Below are positions 13,501-22,110 of a stretch of DNA of 64,000 nt, piece by piece; position 1 is the stretch's first letter; every line of letters begins with the position of its first letter. Origin of the DNA: Phoebastria nigripes (Eukaryota > Chordata > Aves > Procellariiformes > Diomedeidae); contig JAYKAV010002810.1 of NCBI GenBank assembly GCA_035582835.1, forward strand, positions 476,129 to 540,128, in the 5' to 3' direction. Under the pieces are notes generated by a model. It did not search any database, was not told where the DNA came from, and saw nothing but the letters and a program-made list of their open reading frames with translations. A program made the translations under genes and the position numbers.

Positions 13501-14844
13501 AATCTTGTCTTCTCTAAACCAGAGGAGGTCAGAAAGGAAAAGAAAGAACACTCTGTATCCATTGCAGTTAGCCAGTTTAGCAAATATAATCATTAAGCAG
13601 GGATTCAGTTTTATCAACCTGTAGGTTTAGCAAATCCCTCAGCATTTCAGCACAGCAGGAAGAAAGTGATTAGAATTCAATTTATTTCTCCTGAGTTTTT
13701 TAAATCATCATCACTCTGGATTCCTAGGGTGGGTTTTGGTGTGGGTTTGAACTGCAAGCTTTTTTTCACCATGAGTTAAGAATTCTCAGCTATGTACGAT
13801 GAGCAATTAAAACCGGGAGTTATAGAAATACAGGTTTCTATGCTCAAGTGCTTGAAAGCAGCTGCTTTGGGGTATTGCAGAGCCTTTCCTAGTCAATATG
13901 CTTTCAAATTTCAAAATAAAACCTTCCCCAAAGCAAAGCTTATTACTTCAAAAGTTCTTTAAGAATCGTGCAGACTAGCCAAGTATCGAGAAACAAACAC
14001 CTAAGTGTAAAGTCCACCTCTATTCAAGAAAGTATTTAATCATGTGTGACCGAATCCCTTCAGCTTCCTTAGATTTAATGCTTTAGTGCTTTCTCAGTTA
14101 GCATATTTTCCTGAATCGTGTCCCAAATATTTAAGTACATTCCTTAAGCAAATCTTTGAGAAACATCCGTGACCATTATTCCAAATAATTTAAGCAAGAA
14201 ATTATTCATTTGCAGTTCAATCAGCAAATTGGCCATGCTTGGGAACTGAGCTCCCTTTTATGCTCGTAGTCAGCCACATGCCTCTACTACATGACATGCT
14301 GCTTTGAAAGTATCATAAGATCCACCACCGTTCTTAAATTCTTCAAAGTGAGATCATACACTTTACAATGACAACCTGAATTCAAACCATCTTGCAGGGG
14401 AAGGTTTTTTCAGATCTTAAGGCAGATCCAGATTTCTCTCAAGCAGATGCAAACCCCAGTGATTCAGACCTAGTCAGTGCATGCAGGCACCGATAGGGCA
14501 ATGCTTCCAAAACTGATCAGCATGGTGACAGCACACACACCTTTTCATAATTCTCAAGATAGGCAAGTAAATAACTTTCAGCATGAAACTACTCAGGTTC
14601 CTCTGTTATTTTATTTACTCCATCTTGAAAACCAAGCCAGAAAGCTACAGACCTCCAATCTAATCCTACTATTTCTTTTAGGTTGAGTGCCATAGCTGTA
14701 CCAAATCGCCACGTCTGTTTTCAGCTTCTCAGATCTAATAGGCTCAATAAATCCTGTCTTTAGCTGTTTGGCATTAGCAATGTTGTCAACTTCATTATTT
14801 GTCCTGGGAGATGGCCACCTGCTTTTGTACATTCAGTCAACACA
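4521..14844. other. Intergenic sequence, no gene recognised
   Basis: About 10 kb with no supported gene. The segment 4.6-5.4 kb is GC-richer and has open frames on both strands, but these look compositional. Short A/T and homopolymer tracts are scattered through it, including a C/T run near 6291-6311 and a G run at 10285. A possible AATAAA on the minus strand at 13681-13686 would be an alternative, more distal RNF152 end, but with no further support. Confidence 0.5.
10285..10298. repeat. Poly(G) tract, 14 bases
   Basis: A run of 14 G on the plus strand. Such runs are difficult to sequence, so the length may be inexact. Confidence 0.9.
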
Positions 14845-14863
14845 CATACAAAAAAAACAAGTT

Positions 14864-14869
14864 TTTATT
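14864..14869 (-). terminator. Candidate distal poly(A) signal of RNF152
   Basis: AATAAA on the minus strand (TTTATT on plus). Within 30 bases downstream on the minus strand come a T8 run and a TGTATGTGTGTTG element, a good U/GU-rich downstream element. This is the best-supported distal end by motif content, but there is no transcript evidence. Confidence 0.4.
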
Positions 14870-16060
14870 TCAGAAAATGTGACGCATCTGCACACACCAA
14901 GAATTCAAGGCTTTGCTTTCTTTTTTATCCCAGCTTCTTCCCGCTGAATTCCTGTTCAGCTTGTGTCTCAGTCCTGAGCTTCAATGATGATTCAGCACCC
15001 TAAAAAATTTCTGCACACCCATCAAGTTTTTCAGTTAGGTGGAAAACTGCACTTTTGAAATAGGCAGCTTCCCAGCTCAAAGGTGTTGAAGGAAGAGCAA
15101 GATCTGGAGTTTCACTGCCATTCTCGAGATACAATTTGACAGAAATGACATATGCAGGCCACTGCAAAACATGCCCAGTAGATGTTTTTGCACATACAGA
15201 TCTGAATTTCCAGGCTACTGCCTAATCGTTTGCTCATTTCCAGGTGTCCTTCTCCTTCTGCACCCTTTCTTGACTCTTTCAAACCAGTTCAGGCCACGTC
15301 TGTATGTTGCCTTCAAGCTTTCAGGAGTGCTTTACGCAGCTCTGTTTTGAAAGACCTCTTCTTGAACTTACAGACCCCTGATAAACTAAAAGCCCAGGCA
15401 TCTGGCTGTTCCCTTTTGGGTGGACACCCCAGCCTGGAGGCACAGAGCAATGATGTGGCTCCTCACCTGAACCCCAGACAAGATGTTATCTGTGGAGCAG
15501 AAAGTCCCATCCAACAGCACTAGGAGTCAGTTTGCAGGAGACAGCTCAGAGGGGGCGGCAACTCATCCCACATAAAATCCAGGTAGTGATACCTAGGCTT
15601 CATGCTACCAAGCTATCTCAGCACCTCATCATCCCAGCACCATACAGTATATGACCTTCCTGAGATGTAACAGCCTGAGGCCCTTTTACTAATCCTCTTG
15701 GCCTCTCTCTACTANGTGTGAGCATGTGTTGTGTGCATACCCCTCCCTGAGCATGGAAACATGTCCCTGTGCTCATATGTATAGGGGCTCCATGCATGCC
15801 CACGAGTCCCCATTTCATCTCCATGCTTAAGTGCTTCAGTGTGGTATCGATGAGNAGAGTGAAAACAGACTTACGTAGATCTGAACAGCACTGTGGGATG
15901 GATAGGGGGATAGGAAATATTTTCTTCTGGCTGTGGATCTTACCTAATCCCTCGGAATTGCCAGGAACACGCTTAGCACAAAAATTACAGGAATTATTTA
16001 GAACTAAAACAAAAATGTATTGAAGCATAAAGAAATGCTTGAAAAGGCATTTTCTGAACA

Positions 16061-16066
16061 TTTATT
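16061..16066 (-). terminator. Candidate poly(A) signal of RNF152
   Basis: AATAAA on the minus strand, followed by T-rich sequence 25-60 bases downstream. A plausible intermediate polyadenylation site about 5.2 kb past the stop codon. Confidence 0.35.
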
Positions 16067-17344
16067 AAGCATTAAATTTCGCTGAACTCGGAAGGTAGTT
16101 TTTTTCATTATAGATGCTCAGGGCAACTTAAGAAATGTCTGTAAAATCGTTCAACTTGAGGATGAAGCAAGCAGCTTCCCTTGTTGACACGAGCACACAA
16201 GAGGTAAAGTGACAAAGAGAAAGAACACAACAGCCACCGCTGTCAGGCCTACGGACAGTGTACAGCACCAGAAAGGTCACTAACACGCTGTAAATCCATT
16301 GCAGCATTTCCAGACAATCTTGCCCTACTGAAGCTCTTGCACAAAAACCTTTGCCTTCAGGGCCAGCAGATCTTTTGACAGCCTCCCAGGTGATGCTGGG
16401 ACTCATTTGCTGCCACATACTTTCTTCCCTCCCTCCCCCCTCCATCCACCCATAGNAAAAGTCCAGAAAAAACACATCTCAAGCCACGCTTTCTGTGCAA
16501 CTAGGATAAAGAAGCGTTTCAACGCCAACATTTACTTGAGATGTGTTCACTTGACATGCGAATGTCTCCTGCAGTACTCATGCAAGTCTCTCATGCCAGC
16601 AGGCCATGCTCCCTGGGGGCAGTTTAGCTGTGGATGGTGGGCACAGCCCCTTTCTATGACTGGGAGGAGGCAACATCCACCGCTTCGTGGCATTGCTGTG
16701 AGAAGATCCAGGGAACACAGAAGCTTGGAGCAGTTTACACAGTAGACTGGTGCCAGGAGCTTTTGATACCAGGACACCGACACAAGAGCTCAAATCATGT
16801 ACGAATTGTTTGGTTTTGCTTCAGTCCTGTTGTGAATGTAACAAAACCACTGCAACATCAGCCATCTCTACTCCAGAAAAGCATTTGCAGTATTAGAAAG
16901 GCTGGCTGCCCACGGCACTCCAGCAATAATAACGTGACTGGCAAGGGGGGCTCGAGGGGAAGGGGAAGCCGGCATGCCAGTCTGTACAATACATGCTTAA
17001 GTCAAGGCCAATAATCCCTCACTTCCATAAGCAAAAAGTTTACTTAAAACTTTTAAGCCATCTGATTAAACCAGAAAAAAGAAAAAAAAAAAAATCTGTT
17101 GTATGGCTGAGTAGTCATCAGCTATAATTCTGTATTCCAAGGTAATTAAAACATGAAAAACCTTTGTACTATTTACCACAACCCACACTTAACACTTTGC
17201 CGTAAAATGCCAAGAGTCGAATTTCAGCCACCCCCTTGTAAAATACAGAGCAATTCTGCCAAATTCCCTTCCATGCTCTTCATTTGATGGCAAAGTAACA
17301 GAGGTACCATAATTCACTTGGTATCATTCTTTTCCTGCTAATGT

Positions 17345-17350
17345 TTTATT
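17345..17350 (-). terminator. Candidate poly(A) signal of RNF152
   Basis: AATAAA on the minus strand about 4 kb beyond the stop codon. The downstream sequence is only moderately U/GU-rich. Confidence 0.25.
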
Positions 17351-18812
17351 CAGACTGAGCTTCGTTAATAAAGATGAAACTTTGGACTCATGATTGCTCC
17401 ATGTTTACAAAACATCCAGGCTCCTTTACATCTTGGTTAAGCATGAACAATCACTGAACACAATTTCCTAAAAAAATCCTGCATACCAAAATTGCATATT
17501 TTGAATTTTTAAAATTCACTAAACAAAATTTCACAGAGTGAACCCTAAAGTCTGTTTGCCAGGAAAGCACAAGCCAAAAATGGAAGTTGGAACCCTCCAG
17601 GAAAAAAAACAAAGCTGGATCCCAACACACACATCTTTCCCATTAAACAAGCAAATAAATACACATTCATACAGAGTAATTTGCTCTAAAAATGCAGGTG
17701 CTTGAGTAATTACAAGTTTAACATAAATTTTGGTTGCTCAAACAGTACTGGAGTCACAGTAAGTTTCCTTCTTTTTTTTTTTGGTGGAACTGGGCAGTGA
17801 TTTCTTACTGGACACCAGAGAACAAAAACTAGCCCAGAACCTGATGATTTTGACACAAGTCCAAATGTGTTTCTCCACAGAGAAAAATTACAAAGACAAG
17901 GCTGTTTTTTAAAAAAATTAAATAATTTTTAAAAAAAGTTAGAGGTGTATATATCACTTTTTAATGCCAGGTATTGGACCAAGGAATGGGACAGACTGCA
18001 CTGCATTTTTAAAGTAGGATGACTATCGACATACTTGAGAAACATTTTAACACGGTACATTACAACAAACTATTTAGTTCACTTCTACACAAGTCAGCAA
18101 AAAAGCTAGGTGATCCAACATGATATGGCAGCTGGAAATTTAAAATGATAGTCACAGTCTAAAGCCAGAACAAAAACATCTCCAGAACTCCTATTATAAA
18201 AAGGAATGAACGTACACACTGCGTGCAGATGCACGCAGACAAAATCTTGAGGTTTTACTTATTGCTCTTACACAAGGCTGTGAGCAGGCAAATGTCTGGA
18301 TCAGAAATTAGGTCAAACATGCATTTCAGCAGGCACAAAAAGTACAGGAAATTCATATTAATGAAACAATGTACTGTGTTACGTAACAGAGGATGGTGTT
18401 CTGCTAATATAATACTTACGTCATTAATACCAGATAAACTCCAGGTCTGCCTGTTGCGTAATGTGCAGTGTGGTATTTTAACCTAATTTCTGATTTCTCT
18501 TTCATACTGTACCCTCCACGTAGGGACGAAGAGGGTCGGTTTTCAAGACAGCCGTTCTCTGCAACGCCAGAGAAACCTCGGCCTCAAGAGCTTCAGTCGG
18601 GCAGATACGGCCAGAAGGAGGTTAACATTATCAGCACTGTATCTCCAGGACCTGCTCTTTGACTGCCTCACGTTTTTGTGCAGTCATTGACAGTTCAGAT
18701 AAACAAATGCAGAAGTTGGTGCAAAACCCATCAGCACTGTTCTCGGAGCATCTTCCAGCTATGCTATACGCTCCTGGTACACCCAGCAATTGCTACAGGG
18801 GATAAGGCAGTA

Positions 18813-18982
18813 GAGGGTCGAGTCCTGTATCTAGTCACTTCCTCAAGAGTCTTATAAAGGCAAGATTTTTTTGTGAACTGGCTTTCCTTTACACAATAAG
18901 CAGCGTAGCGTGGATGTCAGTAGGAATCTGGCTACCTACTGGCAACAAGAGACTAGCACGTTCACAAGACACATTTTGGAAT
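18813..18982. repeat. 170-bp direct duplication, copy A
   Basis: Copy A matches copy B (19818-19986) in the same orientation over its full length. Reading by eye gives 7 substitutions, all transitions, and one single-base indel, about 96% identity. The sequence between the copies is unrelated, and similarity fades within about 10 bases outside the left boundary and at once outside the right. It lies in the probable RNF152 3' UTR. Near its left edge is GGGTCGAGTCC, one mismatch from a tRNA B-box consensus, but no A box was seen upstream. Confidence 0.95.
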
Positions 18983-19122
18983 TCCTGCTGCTCCCTACTG
19001 CAACCAAATTAAACATGCTGAGGAGAGGTGTCCATGTAATTACAATACTCGTAAGCCAGGTTCAAGGCATACTGCACATGGGCCTTGCACGAAAAAGGCA
19101 TTGAATGTGTTATCTGAGGGTA

Positions 19123-19136
19123 TTTTTTTTTTTTTT
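19123..19136. repeat. Poly(T) tract, 14 bases
   Basis: Run of 14 T on the plus strand; it would be a poly(A) stretch within the RNF152 transcript. Confidence 0.95.
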
Positions 19137-19345
19137 GCTGTGCTATGCATACATATGACAGTAGATAAAAATCAGCACAATGGTTCCTCTCCATACATGA
19201 CCCAACACACACCATAACAATTAAGCACCGTATATGGCATTCTTCAGTTAACAGGAATCAAGGAAGAAAATGGTGGTTTGGGAACAGGGAGGGGAAGAAA
19301 TCCAGCACAAAGTTAGAGGTAGGACAGAAGTCCTAGCCAAGAATG

Positions 19346-19351
19346 TTTATT
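19346..19351 (-). terminator. Candidate proximal poly(A) signal of RNF152
   Basis: AATAAA on the minus strand about 2 kb beyond the stop codon, between the two copies of the 170-bp duplication. Use of this site would leave only the stop-proximal copy (19818-19986) in the mRNA. Confidence 0.25.
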
Positions 19352-19817
19352 GTGAAGCAGCAACTGGATTTTGTGACATAACCAGAAAACCACCACCGTC
19401 TACAGGGCCAACTTGGGCACTGCATAGTCGAAATGAGGTTCTCCGGTGTTATAACATGGCATTGAGCAATCTGTAATTAATTATTAGATAGAGCAGTAGG
19501 TAGACGACAAGAGGTCACGCTTCAGGGAAGTTACGCTTTGTACTTGCAAAAAGAACCAGTGCAAATCAATAGCTTTTTCTGTCTATTAAAGGTCTGTCAT
19601 GTGCCCCTTGATCTGATCCCTAAATCTCACACAAATTTGAGCTTTCAGACTTGCCAAATACCCAAATTCACACTGAGCTCTATTTTACTTACGAGCAGTA
19701 CTACTAAAGCTAGTGGGACTGCGTAGAGCAAGGCGCTACCGCAGTGAAGGTTCAGGAATTTGGCTCTTTCCAAAAAGTGAACTGCAAACGACTGAGGTTT
19801 CATGACACTCGCAGATG

Positions 19818-19986
19818 GAGGGTCGAGTCCTGTATCTGGTCACTTCCTCAAGAGTCTTATAAAGGCAAGATTTTTTTGTGACTGGCTTTCCTTTACACAA
19901 TAAGCAGTGTAGCATGAACGTCAGTAGAAATCTGGCTACCTACTGGCAACAAGAGACTAGCACATTCACAAGACACATTTTGGAAT
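19818..19986. repeat. 170-bp direct duplication, copy B
   Basis: Second copy of the segment at 18813-18982, offset by 1005 bases in direct orientation and one base shorter because of a missing A in the GTGAACTGG/GTGACTGG context. Both copies retain the GGGTCGAGTCC motif and the TATAAAGGCAAG block. Confidence 0.95.
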
Positions 19987-20097
19987 GTGTCTTCCTGTGT
20001 TTTTTTCAAATCTGTCCTTACAAACACCAACATTTATAAGACTGAAGTGTGGCAAAAGGCTCTGTTATGCTCACCCAGACATTTTGACACCAGGACA

Positions 20098-20230
20098 GCC
20101 ACAGTGGTTTAGGAGGGGCAGCCCACCCAGCAGAGGGTTAGCTCGGCCTGGGTTCTCCTCCCAGCTATGTCACTGCTTCTTACTAGATGATTGCACATAA
20201 GGGTCCTTGGCCTCAGTTGGGATGGTGGGG
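20098..20230 (+). mobile_element. MIR-like SINE relic
   Basis: The segment follows the layout of a tRNA-derived MIR element. An ACAGTGGTTTAG start is followed by a B-box-like CCTGGGTTCtcctCCCAGCT, then CACT...TTACTAG..ATG, then CCTTGGCCTCAGTTGGGATGG, which matches the conserved 'ccttgg..cctcagtt' core. It is diverged and has no clear ends. It sits within the probable RNF152 3' UTR, antisense to the transcript. The family call is from memory of the consensus; a repeat search would settle it. Confidence 0.55.
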
Positions 20231-20394
20231 CTTCCTTAGAACAACTCCTGTGTTACACCATCCATGGGTGCACAGTTGCATCTCCTAGGAAAGAGGGAGG
20301 CAAAATAGGTCTAAATTCTTTAAAAACAATTAAGAAAACCCAACCTCTAGAAAAATAAAAATAACAATAATTTTCTATCATGTCCTTGCAGGAA

Positions 20395-20410
20395 GAAGTC
20401 CTAGGACTTC
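20395..20410. repeat. Perfect 16-bp palindrome
   Basis: GAAGTCCTAGGACTTC reads identically on both strands, with no spacer. It lies in the probable 3' UTR of RNF152, about 0.9 kb past the stop codon. Confidence 0.9.
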
Positions 20411-21247
20411 CCATGACCCATTTCTTCACTAATGGCTATGAAGGCCAGGTCATCGGGAAGCCCTGCTGCCAGATCAGAGGTAAAACAGTGTCTCCAGTGT
20501 TTACTGTTCAAAGCCATCCTTTGCGTGAAGCCAGTTAGGCAGAAGTGTTTTGGCTGCATTTTTAGGTATTCCTCCTAGCCCACTTTGCTTCCCTGCTCGG
20601 AAGCTCCTTCAAATAGAAGATGCTGGAAGTGCCACTTCCCTGTAGCTGAAAAAAATGAGGAAAAACAGAGAGGCAAAAAACACACACCATGGAACAAAAT
20701 GATTGCTTGTAAAATGCTTCCTTTTAAAAACTACTGTACAACTTCCTAACTTGGGTTTAATTAATGTGCAGGTTAAAACATATAAAATGCCTTACCAGCT
20801 AAATGATTTCTTGGTTTTACAAGTCTCCCTCCCTCCCCCCATTAAAAATTAATGCACGTGTGGACTGCTATTGAACACCTTGTACAGAGTCGTGCGCCAA
20901 TTCTCCTTTAATTCTACATGGAGCAGTTTTGATTTTAATCTACTGTGTTTAGAGAAGAGCTCATACCATATACTTTACAGTATAACCAGCTACATAGATG
21001 TCTTTAATCTTGTAACACGATAAAAAAATCACTGGAAGTTGCAGTCCCTTTGATAAATGATTATGGTGACGCATGCAGTCCTCCTCAGTGCCGCTGCCGC
21101 CAGACACGGGACGTGATTTTCTCTGCACGCTGCCGAGAGGCCTGACGCCGCACCACCGGGGGACACGGCCGGGCCGGCGCACCGCTGCCCTGGTGCACAG
21201 CGTTCTGCAGTCATTGGACAAAGCTGCGGTGAATTGTCTCGCTCAAT

Positions 21248-21268
21248 ACCACCACCACCACCACCACC
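21248..21268. repeat. (ACC)7 microsatellite
   Basis: Seven perfect ACC units just downstream of the RNF152 stop codon; in the mRNA sense they read GGT repeats in the 3' UTR. Confidence 0.95.
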
Positions 21269-21310
21269 GACCCAACCCAACCCCCGGGTGAGCACACTCC
21301 CCTCCCCGCC

Positions 21311-21922
21311 TCAGCCGCAGGAGATCACCGTGAAGCGCTTGGAAATGCATGACATGTTGTGGAGGACGATGCCCAGGAGAAAGACCAGGACGCAGGCCAC
21401 TAGGATCACAGTGCAAACCCCCGACCAGGTGGAGCTTTTCACAACGCCTCTCCGGTCTGGCTCCTCCGCTCCCCCCTCGGCGGGGAGGCCGCCCTGCAGC
21501 GGTTGCTGCTCCGCCGGGATCGTCACCACCGCCAGGGACTTCTGCTGGCCGCCGGGCAGGAGGCGGCAGCCAATGTCTCCCGGCAGTAGTGCCCTCTCCT
21601 TGGAGAGGGGCAAGGGCAGCATGTAGCAGCCGTTGCTGGGGAGTTTGATGAAGACAGGGGTGTGCTCCGAGGTGTGGGGGATCGCAATGACGGCTATCAC
21701 CTCAGGGTCATCAGGCAGCTGCGAGACAGAGTACCCCGGCGGCAGCTTGGTGATCCCGCGGCACCAGGGGCAACGCAGGTCCTTCTGGCTGGTCCTCATC
21801 TGCTGCAGGCACACCGAGCAGCAAGTGTGCTTGCAGTCCAGGAGCTTGGGCCGCCGGCGGGGACTGTAGTAGTTGAAGCAAATCTGGCACTCCAGCAGAG
21901 AGTCCTGGGACAGGGTCTCCAT
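21311..21922 (-). CDS. RNF152: E3 ubiquitin-protein ligase RNF152, complete single-exon coding sequence
   Basis: The 203-residue product matches vertebrate RNF152 in length and almost throughout in sequence. A C3HC4 RING finger spans residues 12-54, with zinc ligands C12, C15, C30, H32, C35, C38, C51 and C54. A hydrophobic segment at about 169-187 is a C-terminal membrane anchor, followed by a short tail ending ISCG. In mammals RNF152 is anchored to lysosomes, builds ubiquitin chains on the GTPase RagA and so dampens amino-acid signalling to mTORC1. The ATG at 21922-21920 has an excellent Kozak context (GCCACC before, G after) and is the first ATG in the exon. An in-frame extension to 21997 begins with GTG, not ATG, so it was rejected. 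The TGA is at 21313-21311. The exon is GC-rich and the frame is unbroken, so the gene appears functional. Confidence 0.98.
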   Translation of the reverse strand: METLSQDSLLECQICFNYYSPRRRPKLLDCKHTCCSVCLQQMRTSQKDLRCPWCRGITKLPPGYSVSQLPDDPEVIAVIAIPHTSEHTPVFIKLPSNGCYMLPLPLSKERALLPGDIGCRLLPGGQQKSLAVVTIPAEQQPLQGGLPAEGGAEEPDRRGVVKSSTWSGVCTVILVACVLVFLLGIVLHNMSCISKRFTVISCG

Positions 21923-22084
21923 GGTGGCCGGCGCAGGGAGGCACAGCGGCCCTCGCGAGGAGCCTCGCCCTGGTGCTCTGCAGCTGAGGGGCAGCACCCG
22001 CCTTCCCGCCGCTTCTCCTCAGGGCAGCGCCAGGCGGCGGCTATGGAGAGCACAGGAAAACCTCCGGCCTGAACCTTTCAGTAC
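21923..22084 (-). other. RNF152: RNF152 5' UTR part of the coding exon
   Basis: These 162 bases lie between the splice acceptor and the start codon. The segment is GC-rich and contains no upstream ATG on the minus strand, so scanning ribosomes would meet the RNF152 ATG first within this exon. Confidence 0.75.
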
Positions 22085-22110
22085 CTGAGACAAACAGAAA
22101 AATGTGAAGG
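22085..22110 (-). other. RNF152: Splice acceptor of the RNF152 coding exon
   Basis: On the minus strand a pyrimidine-rich tract reading TTTTTCTGTTTGTCTCAG ends at the AG complementary to 22086-22085, and the exon starts with GTACTG at 22084. This is a strong match to the 3' splice-site consensus and sits where a vertebrate RNF152 gene, with a non-coding first exon, is expected to have one. Confidence 0.75.

Larger units (their letters stand above)
14845..21310 (-). other. RNF152: Probable 3' UTR of RNF152 (distal end uncertain)
   Basis: The region follows the RNF152 stop codon on the minus strand. It is AT-rich, lacks convincing reading frames and contains several AATAAA signals on the minus strand, consistent with a long 3' UTR in the same exon as the coding sequence. 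The placement of the end at about 14.85 kb rests only on the AATAAA at 14869-14864, which is followed on the minus strand by a U8 run and a UGUAUGUGUG-like GU-rich element. Closer signals could give shorter isoforms. Part of this stretch may be intergenic. It carries a MIR-like SINE, a 170-bp duplicated segment and a 16-bp palindrome, listed separately. Confidence 0.4.

Noticed and set aside
18815..18825. tRNA gene suggested by the B-box-like motif
   Set aside because: No A box, no cloverleaf-forming flanks and no T-run terminator at the right distance.
21923..21997. N-terminal extension of RNF152 by 25 residues
   Set aside because: The extension would start at GTG; the ATG at 21922 has an excellent Kozak context and gives the family's normal 203-residue length.
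21662..22072. Open frames on the plus strand across the RNF152 exon
   Set aside because: They are antisense shadows of the GC-rich RNF152 coding exon and show no family resemblance, while the minus strand encodes an evident RING protein.
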